Positions 22,116-31,790 of a DNA stretch of 64,000 bases are shown piece after piece (the first letter of the stretch is position 1; each line of letters opens with the position of its first letter). The notes under the pieces were generated by a model, which saw nothing but the letters and a program-made list of their open reading frames with translations, was not told the DNA's origin and searched no databases. The DNA lies in assembly GCA_047967505.1 (NCBI GenBank), contig CM106538.1; one strand, 5' to 3'. The position numbers and the translations under genes are program-made. This stretch comes from Dipteris shenzhenensis. Taxonomy: Eukaryota; Polypodiophyta; Polypodiopsida; Gleicheniales.

Positions 22116-23059
22116 CTACGGTTCAATCTCATCCTCAATGAGATCAACCCTTGCCAAACTATCTACTTCAGAATCCAAACAAGTGTTTAGATCTACAAAT
22201 ACATTCAACCCACTACTACTTGTGCCACTCATGTGCTCATCGAAATCAGCATCTCGAATGGTAGGCTCATCCTCATGGGTAATGGCCTCAATATATGTAT
22301 CTCCTATCTCATGATCATCCTCCTCTCTCGTATCACGGTCATCATCACGTCCATGGCCATGATCATCCTCCATATGCTCCATATTAGTAAATGTACTATA
22401 CATCACTTTGGAACGTGGCATAATAGGTATGACATGCCACCATCTATTATTATCCACCATTGGTTGATAGACAACCTAATTCAAACACAAATACAATCAT
22501 GTTACTTTTCTTGCATCAAATATTTAAAAGCAAGGATTTTTATATGTGTGCACAGTACCTATTCACATTGTTGTGGTAGTACTAGTGTGTCCTTCCTACT
22601 TTGCCAAAACTTTGTGGAGTCAATAGTTACAAAGCCACTTGCATGGCGTTTGATTGTTGCATTAGGGCCTCTTTCCACCACGTCCTTAAACCACTTTACA
22701 TCCAAAACATACACAAAGAAGCGTCGAAAGTCAAGCATAATAATATCTTGGATTATGCCACAATAATCATCCATGGCTCCATTGGCTCCCTCAAAGCTAG
22801 CAATGACGCCGCAATCTTGTGTGTTTCTCTTATCATCAATCCGTTTATGGACACATCCCATTCTCCATACTTTGAGATGTGATTGAGTGTAATCCTGCGT
22901 GCACAATACATGTTTCCTGAGTGTTTCCTCGACATCGGTAACACAGACATTTGATTTTTTGCTCCAACCACATTTCGCGATGGTGGATACGGAGGGATTC
23001 ATCCTCACTGGAGCTACTTGTTGAAGATGAAGACATCCTACAAACAAACAACCCACCAA
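22116..23059 (-). pseudogene. DUF4216-type C-terminal part of a CACTA TNP2 protein
   Basis: Minus-strand exon 1 (23059-22559) contains NTQDCGVIASFEG, then DDYCGIIQDIIMLDF, VLDVKWF, GPNATIKRHASGF and KDTLVLPQQCE, the pattern of the DUF4216 domain found at the C-terminus of plant TNP2 proteins. An 83-base intron (22558-22476, GTACTG...TTAG) leads to exon 2 with VVYQPMVDNNRWWHVIP and an acidic tail ending at 22116. The codon before the donor is a TAG where relatives have Gln. The N-terminal zinc-binding-like region (CYRCRGNTQETC in another frame at 23075-22845) and the catalytic domain are absent or frameshifted. It is the remnant of the transposase half of this element. Confidence 0.7.
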
Positions 23060-23094
23060 ATTTGCTCTTCTTCAAATGTTTAATTTAAACTCTG

Positions 23095-23205
23095 TGGCGT
23101 GTCTAAAGGCGCGTCTAAAAGCGCATCTACTCTGTGTATTTAGACGCGCCTATAGATGCGCTATTAGACGCGATTATAGATGCGGCTTTTAAACCTGCTT
23201 TTTAG
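23095..23205. repeat. GCGTCTA block, internal 1
   Basis: gtgtctaaaggcgcgtctaa and similar words in both orientations, directly upstream of the minus-strand gene. Confidence 0.85.
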
Positions 23206-23596
23206 CACGTCGCTCGCTTTGCTTTTCTTCACATTACTTATACTTCGCGTGGCTTGCTTCCTTCCTTATTAGCAGATCCATAGTTTCGATGCTTAAGAGG
23301 AAGGCTCCCATACTTATTTCCAAGCTTACACTTACGAGGAAGGCACCCACACTTACTTCTAAGCTTCAAGGAGAGGAGGATGAACAAGGAGGAGAAGCAA
23401 CTTTGAAAAAGAAAGAAGAACCTTCAATACCTCTATCCAAGTAAGTCTTTTTGCAGTTGATCTTGTTTGGAAGTTTGCTCTCTTTAGATTTGTACTTTCT
23501 CGTATCCAAAAAGCGCATGATCTGGGTATCAGTGTCACATTTGTGTGTCGGGTGCAATGTCCTTTTCTACTTTTTAGGAATCCCGTCTGTCGAAGC

Positions 23597-23795
23597 ACAT
23601 CTATAGGCGCATCTCAGAGCGCGTCTAAAAGCGCGTCTACAGGCACGTCTAAATGCACGTCTAGCCTGTTTCAGACACAGATAGATGCATCGATAGATGC
23701 TCTGTTCTAAAGACGCTCTATTAAACGCTCTGTTAGATGCTCTGTTAGATGCATCTATAGATGTGCAAATCGGACGCGTCTATAGACGTGCTCTG
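23597..23795. repeat. GCGTCTA block, internal 2
   Basis: Words such as gcgcgtctaaaagcgcgtct and tagatgctctgttaga, lying directly upstream of the plus-strand gene. The two internal blocks thus bracket the space between the divergent genes. Confidence 0.85.
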
Positions 23796-23874
23796 ACAGT
23801 AAGCCTCTCTTCCCTTCCCCTTTCTTCTCAGCTCATTAGTAATAGATTTTTTTCCTTTTTTTCCAGTTCAACAT

Positions 23875-25336
23875 GTGGCCAGGAAGCGCTTTGAGCTCAC
23901 CTGATCCCCGAGAATCTATTTGGAAGGAATTATATAACCTTTTAAAGCACCCTCCTAGTCCTGCGGAGTTGTAGGGGTATATGACGGGTACTCTAAACAC
24001 TCCCCAGGAGTCGGTACTACAGACTCCAAGCCACCCCACACCGCCTGAGATCACCCCAGCGGAGTCAGCACAACTATCTTATGCCCCTTCTTATGCCCCT
24101 TCCCCCATACCGTCTTATGCCCCTTCCCCCATGCTGTCTTATGTCCCTTCTACCATCCCGTCTTATGCCCCTTCCCCCATGCCGTCAGGAGGTCCTTCTG
24201 TCTCGCAGAGCCGTCGACGTACTCCTGTGCCGTCGAGACTCGGTTCTCCAGCTACGAGTGGTCAGCGTAGTCTCGTGCAGTCTCCAACTACGAGTGGCCA
24301 GCGTACGAGCTTGACACAACAGGGTAGCAGGCGTAGTAGCAGGGAGAGCGGTGGGGGATGCATGGCATAGTGCTTTGGGCCATGTGGCAGTGGGGAGGAT
24401 GATGATTCAGATGATTAGACGTGCCTCTGGGTGATGGTACGATTTATTATGACATCACTCAGACAGGAGGCATCTTGATGGATGCGCGGGGGAAGGACAT
24501 CATGGCCTTCATGCGCTCTGTAATTGCTAACAATTACAAAGATTGCTTTATCCACTACAAAGACCACCCAAAGAGGTTGGCTGATGAGACCCTCGCTACT
24601 GTTCGCTTTAGGTATCCTAACCCCCCCAATCGCCAGTTCATAGATAAATGGGCCAAGTCAAAGATTGTTACGATACTTGGTAATAAAAGATCTTCGCTTA
24701 AGAGGCAGGCACTAGCGGAGCTTGCCAGGCTTGACGCAGGTCAACCACCAAGGGGCCCGCCCCACACCACTCACAAGCGTGAGTGGAAGAAGGCAATGAA
24801 GTCAGTGAGGGAGGACCCCAGTCTGCAACACGTGGAGGCACGGAGGATCTAGATGGAGGAATATGGAAGCGTGCATTTTGGAGCAGGGGGTGTTGAATCA
24901 TGGGAGGCCCAATTTGTAAGTATCGATCTCAAATTATATTGCTTATGTAGTTTATTAGGAGGTTGTTTCTTTGTACTAGTCCCTCTGCAAAGTGTGTCGT
25001 CATGCAGCTTGAGATCGTGGGAAGATACCCTACTCCTGTGAAGACAGCCTACCACCGCCACCATCACAGAGGAGATACATGGAGGCACTTCTATGATGAC
25101 GGGTTGATTACTGAGGAGCAGTATACCCAGGCTACTGGAGCGGCCCCCCCAGGTATTTGAAAGTAATTAAATAATGCCAAAATTATAAGTAAAGATTTGA
25201 TTTTTCATACATTGATATATGTTGTCCCTTGTTTACAGGCCCGTGCACAAGACGATGAGGAAGAGGAGGAAGGAGGTGCAGAAGGGAGCACAGAAGGGAG
25301 CGTGGAAGGGAGCGAGGACCTGGAGAACATAGATTA
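23875..25336 (+). pseudogene. TNPA-like (Transposase_24/Ptta-type) protein of the CACTA-like element
   Basis: Exon 1 runs from an ATG at 23875 through a Pro/Ser-rich region with repeated SYAPSPIPSYAPSP-type units and an RRRTPVPSR stretch. It shifts frame near 24400, then reads LGDGTIYYDITQTGG, YPNPPNRQFIDKWAKSKI and HKREWKKAMKS, to VESWEAQF and a GTAAGT donor at 24916. Exon 2 (24993 to about 25152) has EIVGRYPTPVKTAYH and GLITEEQYTQATG. A last exon from about 25240 is acidic and ends LENID at 25336. The layout (charged core, EYGS-type motif, acidic tail) matches plant En/Spm accessory transposase proteins, which bind subterminal repeats. TAG stops at about 23970, 24370 and 24850 sit where Gln would fit. 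The exact joins are approximate. Confidence 0.6.
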
Positions 25337-25654
25337 GTCGTACAAGTAGTGCTAGCTACTCTTTTTTGTACTTAAAGCCACTGGCTTGGCTTCGTGCCTC
25401 TTGTATATACACTCCTCTTATTTTTTGTACTTGAAGCCACATGACATGGCTTAGCTTCGTGCTATATGTATATACAAGCACTTTTTGAGCTTTCAATCTT
25501 ATTGCGTTTTGGAGTTATAATGTTTTATTTGGAATTGTAATTAAAATGCGGTTGGCTGTAAGAATTAAATTACACAATGTGGATATGGGATTCTTGTAAC
25601 TTTGTAGCATACACAACATACACAGCATTCTATAAAAAAAAAAAAAAAAATAAA

Positions 25655-25910
25655 GCGCGTCTATCAGTGCATTTAAAAAGGCGTATATATATGTGTCTGT
25701 CTGTTCGACTTGCATCTATATTTGCATCTATAAGCACGTTTATAAGCGCGCCTATTTATGCATCTAAGTGCGCATCTATACATGCATGTGTCTGATATAT
25801 AGACGCGCAATTAGATGCGGGTCTCTAGACGCGAAAATAGACGTGCAAATAGACGCGCCCTTAAGTTTTTTATTTAGTTCAGTAAACGCGTCTGTGCACG
25901 TGTCTATGGG
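25655..25910. repeat. GCGTCTA subterminal repeat block, right end
   Basis: gcgcgtctatcagtgc and many similar words, preceded by an A-run at 25628-25645. The segment 25745-25927 is the near copy of 8896-9070. Confidence 0.85.
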
Positions 25911-25930
25911 TGCTTTGTCTTGTTTTGTGC

Positions 25931-26195
25931 TTTGAGGTGTGTTACTCAAACACGCACATGCTCGATGGGCATGATAATTTTCATGTGCATTAACTTACCT
26001 GTTTTAAGGAAGCTTCAAAGTATTATGCCCATGGGATATGGTTATGATGGTCAAAGTCACCACAAATCCTCTTTTGCACCAAGTGTTATGCACAATCGCC
26101 AAAAAACATGCTCTGAGGTGTGTTATTCAAAATCACACATACCAGATGGGCACGATACTTTTCACACACATCAGTCTTACCTATGTTGAGGCATG
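25931..26195. repeat. Tandem array of the 178-bp unit, middle part (units 2b, 3 and 4a)
   Basis: Continues unit 2 after the CACTA-like element (tttgaggtgtgttactcaaa), then a complete unit 3 (about 26000-26178), then the start of unit 4 (acctatgttgaggcatg), where a copia element is inserted. Confidence 0.85.
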
Positions 26196-26370
26196 TGCTG
26201 AGAGTGTTCTCAACAGAAGTAGAACAGAAGAGGGAGAGAGAGAGAAATAGAGAGCCACACAAGTTTTTGGTGGGTGTAGAACACACTAATCTTCTTTTTC
26301 ATTCATTTATATATGTGTTTGAGTATTGTACATAACCGGGGTAAAGGCACAGTGACCTTTAACCCCCACA
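26196..26370 (-). repeat. Copia element 1, downstream LTR (175 bp)
   Basis: Bounded by TG...CA on the plus strand (tgctgagag... to ...cccccaca). It is very similar to 28838-28990. Confidence 0.85.
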
Positions 26371-26423
26371 ACCTCCGACTTAAAGGACAATGTGCCTTTA
26401 AGGGAGAACAACCAGTGAGCATA

Positions 26424-27620
26424 CTATCCAATGCCCATCAATACATGACAATACTCAAACCGCTGACTAGGTAGACTCTTCATCAGCATATTTGCAGGGT
26501 TATCATCTGTATGAACCTTGACAAGCTCTTTGTGCTTGTCCTCAAGTACCTCCCTGATGAAATGGTACTTGACCTCAATGTGTTTGGTCTTTGCATGAAA
26601 GACTGGATTCCGTGCTAGCTGAATAGCACTTATGGAATCACTATGCAATGTTGGTATACCTATATGAATCCCCATATCTCCTAGTAGCTGATCAAGCCAT
26701 ATAGCCTCCTTGGAACCCTCTGTGGCTGCAACATACTCAGCCTCTGTGGTAGACAAAGCAACACACTTCTGTGCATGAGACATCCATGACACTACACCAC
26801 CTACAAAGGTGAACACATAACTAGAAGTGAATCTTCTACTATCCGCATGCCTTGCATAGTCTAAATCTATGTATCCAAGTACACGCATGTCTCCTCTACC
26901 AAAGCAGATGCACATCTCCTTGGTACCCTTCATGTACCTCATGATGCACTTAACTACCTCCCAATGCCTCTTTCTTGGATTAGCCATATATCGGCTAACA
27001 ACTCCCACTGCAAATGCAATGTCTACTCTAGTAGCTATCATAGCATACATAAGACTCCCAACCACTGATGCATAAGGAACCTTGGCCATCATGGCCCTCT
27101 CCTCATCTGATTTGGGACTATATGTATGACTCAGTTTCACTGCCTTCCCCCCTTCCATATTGAAACACTGCAATACTTTTGTAACATACTCCTTCTGTGA
27201 AAGCCAAAGGAGTTTCCTACTCCGATCACGTGTGATGCGCATACCAAGAATATGACCTGCAAGTCCCAAATCCTTCATATCAAAGGCCTCATGCAACTTG
27301 GCCTTTAATGCATCTTTCTCATAAGTATTCTTGCTAACCAATAGCATATCATCCACATATAGTGCCAGGAGTATCATGCTATTATCCTTAGCCCTTCTAG
27401 TGTAGAGGCAGTGATCAATTTCACTCTTTCTAAAACCATGGGATTGAATGAAAGCATCAAAATACTGATACCATTCTCTAGGCACTTGATTAAGACCATA
27501 GAGACTCTTCTTTAGCTTGCAAACTAAATGCTCTTTGCCCTTTTCTTCAAAGCCTTCCGGTTGCACCATGTAAATTTCCTCATGTAGATCCCCATGCAAG
27601 AAAGTTGTCTTGACATCCAT
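26424..27620 (-). pseudogene. Copia element 1 reverse transcriptase and RNase H
   Basis: A 398-residue open stretch. It starts in the RT fingers (FLHGDLHEEIYMVQPEGF), holds KLKKSLYGLNQVPREW and the catalytic YVDDMLL, then copia-type linker MEGGKAVKLS and VVGSLMYAMIATRVDIAFAV. RNase H follows, with GYIDLDYA, ALSTTEAEYVA and DSISAIQLARNPVFHAKTKH. The domain set copies RNA to DNA and removes the RNA strand. The N-terminal RT residues are in a separate, shifted piece upstream (28159-27683 with WVYKMKFKGDD), so the polyprotein is broken. Confidence 0.85.
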
Positions 27621-27682
27621 CTACATAAGCTCTATATCCTCTGCTGCCACTAGTCCAAGCATGCATCTAAGTGTGGTCATCT

Positions 27683-28882
27683 TCACAACTGGAGAGAATA
27701 TCTCATCAAAGTCCACACCGTTCTCTTGCTTGAAACCTTTAGCGACAAACGGGCCTTGTACCTAGGCACATCATCACCTTTGAATTTCATCTTGTAGACC
27801 CATTTACATGGCAATGCTTTCTTTCCATGTGGCAAAGAAACCAAGTCCCAAGTCTTACTTTTCATAAGTGAACTCATCTCTGATTGCATAGCATACTCCC
27901 ACTTGTGTTGATCCTTGTGCATCATAGCCTCTGTGTAGCAAGAAGGCTCCCCACAATCAATAAGCATCACATAGTCTACCCCTGGAACAAACCTATCAGG
28001 TAGTCTAGACACTCTAGATGATCTTCTCAAGGGCATTTCAGCTTGTTGTCCCACCTGTATATCAGCCACATTTGGCTCATCATTTCCACCAATAGATGAT
28101 CCATCATCTACCCTTGATTGTATACCTGTGGGAGTACTTGTTAGTACCATTTCTTGCACATTTGGTGCATGGATAGCTTGCTATCTATCAACATATGTAG
28201 GTGATTCACATCCTAGAAAGTGATTCTCCTCATTTCCACATCCCTCATGGGTGCCTTATGCATCTTCTTCTCATTGAAGACTACATCATGGATGCGTATG
28301 ATATTCTTTGCTTCTGGATCCCAGAGATGATAGCCCATCTCTCCACTTCCACCATAACCCAGAAAGATGCATTTCCTAGACTTAGGATCTAGCTTCTTTC
28401 GAAGCTCTTTTGGCACATGTGCATATGCCTCACACCCATATATATGCAAATGAGAGTAAGAGGGCTTCTTGCCACTCCATGCCTCTTTAGGAATACCACC
28501 ATCCAAACTCTTACTAGGTGATCTATTGATCACATGCATTGCAGTCTTCAACCCAAAAAGCACCAGAAAGACTTGCATTAGAAAGCATGCATTGCAACCT
28601 TTCTTGAATGGTACGGTTCATCTTTTCTGCAACAGGATTTTGCTCTGGAATACGAGGGGATGCGAGCTCCCTCTTAATCCCACATGTATCACAGAAATGC
28701 TGAAAGTCAAGAGAGAGATACTCTCCACCATTGTCAGTCCGTGGGCATTTAAGCGTTCTACCTGGCTGATCCTCAACCAAGGCCAGCCATTTCTGAAATA
28801 CCTGGAACACATCACTCCTCTGAGCTATAGCAGAATGGAAGTAGAACGGAAGAGGGAGAGAGAGAAACAGAGAGCCACACAA
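27683..28882 (-). pseudogene. Copia element 1 integrase remnant and RT N-terminus
   Basis: From 28882 the frame reads from LTR into SDVFQVFQKWLALVEDQPG, then TDNGGEYLSLDFQHFC, PEQNPVAEKMNRTIQERL. Next, in another frame (28578-28213), come SPSKSLDGGIPKEAW, GCEAYAHVPKELRKKLD and KCIFLGYGG. A third piece (28159-27683) starts the RT region. The integrase N-terminal HHCC domain and first catalytic Asp are deleted. The TPQQNG motif reads IPEQNP. Confidence 0.8.
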
Positions 28883-28990
28883 GCTTTTGGTAGGTGCAGA
28901 ACACCCTAATCTTCTTTTTCATTCATTTATATATGTGTTTGAGTATTGTACATAACCGGGGCAAAGGCACAGTGACCTTTAACCCCCACA
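28820..28990 (-). repeat. Copia element 1, upstream LTR, inner edge truncated
   Basis: Matches the other LTR from gaagtagaac (28838) to cccccaca (28990). The bases inside 28838 do not match well, marking the deletion joint with integrase. Confidence 0.75.
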
Positions 28991-29095
28991 CATGCAAAGT
29001 ATTATGCCCATATGATATGCTTTGGATGTTTATCCTCACCATAACCCTCATTTTTAACCAAGTGTTTTGGACAACTGTAAAAAACCATGCCCTTG
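28991..29095. repeat. 178-bp tandem array, last part (unit 4b)
   Basis: Resumes unit 4 after the copia element: catgcaaagtattatgccca, tatgctttggatg, ccaagtgttttggacaac, then diverges. Confidence 0.8.
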
Positions 29096-30036
29096 TTCAA
29101 CTTTCTGGTTACATGTTTCCTTCATGGCTAGCTCTATCCTTAGATTCATCTACATCTTTGCATGACCTTTCCTTTCTCTCAAGATCTTGCTCCTCTCTCT
29201 TTCATCCTGACGTATGAGGTGACCTTGCTTCCTTTTCAAATGCTTGCTCACTTTCTAAACATGCTCGCTCTCTTGCATGGTGACTTTGTGTCTTTGCCTT
29301 TGAAGCTCATATGGCACTGTATTGAGATCATGTTCTCACTTTGTGTTCCACCATTACATAGAAAAACGTGTGTGTGTGTGTGTTTATCTATATCCAATTA
29401 TATCTTTGTCTAAGTCTTCTCTTTCCTTCTAGGTTTTCAATTCTCAACATCCTTTAATATAGATTTGTTGCTTGTATGCATATTCTTGTAGGAAATTATT
29501 AATTCTCTTATGTTAGTATAGATTTTCACATAGTTATGTATGATGATTTTGCTTTATGAAATACATTTGTAGCTTTATACAAAATATGCTTCCTTGCTTA
29601 GTTTAGCTAGCTTATATACTGCATAATTATGTTAATTACCTTTTCATTTGGGATCGGGAGAGGAATTCCTCTTGAAAGCTAAATTTAAAATCCTTTCTTG
29701 AACGTACCTAACATTTTTCCCTATAGTCCTTAATCCTACTTTTTTTTCAACAAAATTTATTCAACTCGACCAATTGATCCTTGAATAGTTAACTTATCTT
29801 ATGTGGGATCATCAATGACTAAAATATTGGATTATTGGCTCATGTAATTAATCCTTGTAATTTCTTTCAATAGGGCAGGGACTACCCCCTTTCAATTATT
29901 TATTGACATGGACTACCCCCTTTTAATTACTTTCATTCAATCCTTGTAATTTCTTTCAATGCCAAAGTTCACAAGGGATGTTACAGAAATTATGTTTTTG
30001 ATATATCTTGCTTTGGACATTATTATTTTAGTCAAG
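29096..30036. other. No gene seen
   Basis: AT-rich, with a short (TG)n run at about 29369-29383 and a repeated phrase, gactacccccttt.aattat, at 29880 and 29912. ORFs are short and without motifs. Confidence 0.5.
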
Positions 30037-30202
30037 TGTGACTATGGCAAAGTACTCCATAGGAGTGCACTGGATGCGGTGGGGGTCCTAGTGGATACTT
30101 TGTGTGGTTAGTTGGGGACGCTTGATTAGCTTGTGTTTTGCCATGATAGATGGTCCGTATTGTGGGTGATTCCACGTTAATACTGATGTCGCTAGTGCAG
30201 CT

Positions 30203-30555
30203 TGTTGAGATATCGAGCTCCACTCGAGATATGCCAGGGTGACCGTTGTGTACTTATGTCACCGACTTGTTAGCTGGAGATGCGGTTGGTACACCGCCCA
30301 CGAATAATAGCTGGATGACAGCTATCCTTATCTACTATAGTTTGTGGCTCAATTAGTATGCCACCTTAGTTAGTTGAGTTTGGTTTGAGACCCACATATA
30401 GGGTTCTTCTATTTCTTTGTACTAGAGTTCTTTTGGCTTATACAACTAAGAAGAGGAAAACTGTTTTTCAGCCTCCACCTTCATGTGTATTCCCCCATTG
30501 TGCATGTGAGAAAGCCTCAAGTGAGACTCCTTCCCTCTCTCCCACAATCTTCACA
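30203..30555 (+). repeat. Copia element 2, 5' LTR
   Basis: Starts tgttgagatatcgagctcc and ends caatcttcaca. Contains an imperfect inverted repeat at its very start (atatcgag...ctcgagatat). Confidence 0.95.
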
Positions 30556-30567
30556 TGGTATCAGAGC
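30556..30567 (+). other. Copia element 2 primer-binding site
   Basis: TGGTATCAGAGC directly after the LTR, matching initiator methionine tRNA. Confidence 0.9.
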
Positions 30568-31057
30568 CTTGTTCTTGGTAAGGATCTCAAGAAAGCAAGC
30601 CAAGTTCATGGTGTCCTGGTAAGAGGACCAGTGTTGCTTTCCTATTTCGAGTTTGGGAGCAAATCTCTGCAGGTAGCACAGCCAGAAGTGCAAGAGTGCA
30701 CTGTTTCAGATTGAGACGCCCTTCGTGGTGGGACTTTATTTTCTGATTTGAGGCCGTTTCGGGGCCCGTTTTGAAGGCAGAAGTTCTTCGCAGCAGGCAC
30801 TCAGAGAAAGGCCCTGTTTTTTGCTGTGCAACCACTGGCGCGGCTAGTCGGTGGAAAGGTGCCACAGAAATTGCATCGTATGCCTGTGTGCAGAGATACT
30901 GGGAGTTGCAGATTCATGCCTATTGCCTGTTGATGCAAAATCGTCACTAGAAAGTGACTGTGTGGTGAAATACCACTCTCGTCGGTTTTGCAGATCTGCC
31001 CGTGTGAGGCAAAAGCTGTGTTTTTTGCAGTGACAGAATATTTTGCAGTGTTCTATA

Positions 31058-31790
31058 ATGGCATCTGATTCTCTTTCATAGATTGTCACTGAAAAGCTTG
31101 ACTAGAACAACTTCCAGGCATGGAAGTTTAGAATGACAAATTTCTTGATGGGAAAAGGCTATTGGGAATTCATTACAGGAAATGAAGAAGAACCTGTTCT
31201 TCCTAATGTTCCCAGTCAACAGGAAATGCAGGCATTCAAAGGATGGCATGAGAGAGCCAGGAAAGTTATGTACTGGCTGTCTATCAGTATTTCGGACTCC
31301 ATGATTGTGCATATTCAGGATGCAAATACGCCAAAGCAGGCATGGGATACTTTGGCAAAAATGTATAGCACAAATACGCAAGCCAGGAAAATGCAACTCA
31401 AACAGGAGTTGCATAATGTGCAGAGAGAAAATTTGAGCATAAATGACTACCACATGAAAGTGAAGAAAATTGCAGATGCACTTCCTTCCATTGGGTCGCC
31501 AGTGGATGATGATGATTTGGTTTCTGTGACCTTGAATGGTCTAGGAAAGGATTATGCATAGTTCCGGACATCCATTGCCATCCGTGAAAACTTTCCTGAT
31601 TTTGAGGAGTTGATTGCTCTTCTAATTTCTGAAGAGCAGAGAAATGGGGGTGCATCTTCTTCAGCAGGAACTTCAAAAGAAACTGTCTTCTACTCAAATG
31701 CTTCTACTCAAATGCTGGAAGAGGTAGAGGCAGAGGTAGAGGAGGCCGATCTGCAAGCCGTGGTAGAAATCAGAATATGCAGCAAACGCA
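31058..31790 (+). pseudogene. Copia element 2 gag, N-terminal part
   Basis: Starts ATG at 31058 (MASDSLS). Reads FQAWKFRMTNFLMGKGYWEF, MYWLSISISDSMIVHIQDA, TPKQAWDTLAKMY and VKKIADALPSIG, the UBN2-type gag that forms the particle shell. In-frame TAGs lie at 31079, 31103 and 31559. A tandem duplication of 14 bases (31687-31700 and 31701-31714) throws the frame before the Gly/Arg-rich region. The inverted sister copy has sense codons at all three TAG positions and lacks the duplication. Confidence 0.9.

Larger units (their letters stand above)
21660..25927. mobile_element. CACTA-like DNA transposon with precise ends
   Basis: Both ends can be fixed because the element sits in a tandem repeat unit. 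The left end starts cacaacaacacaaagcaac (21660), and the right end read inward starts caaaacaagacaaagcacc (25927). These are inverted repeats matching at 20 of 24 positions. A 3-base target duplication, tgc, lies at 21657-21659 and 25928-25930, the size typical of CACTA elements. The ends carry dense GCGTCTA/TAGACGCG words as subterminal repeats, and more blocks lie inside. It encodes a minus-strand DUF4216-type protein and a plus-strand TNPA-like protein, transcribed away from each other. The catalytic Transposase_21 domain is missing, so it is probably non-autonomous. Confidence 0.85.
26196..28990 (-). mobile_element. Copia element 1, internally deleted, inserted in repeat unit 4
   Basis: Minus-strand Ty1/copia element. 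LTRs start TGTGGGGGTTAAAGG and end CTCTCAGCA in element orientation. A 4-base target duplication catg (26192-26195, 28991-28994) flanks it. Inside, only integrase, reverse transcriptase and RNase H remain. The promoter-side LTR is joined directly to the middle of integrase, so primer-binding site, gag, protease and the integrase N-terminus are gone. A polypurine stretch (ggaggt) adjoins the downstream LTR, with an inverted repeat just inside it (26379-26402). Confidence 0.85.

Noticed and set aside
22233-22882. Plus-strand ORFs opposite the DUF4216 gene
   Set aside because: Shadow frames; the minus strand has the domain motifs and the intron.
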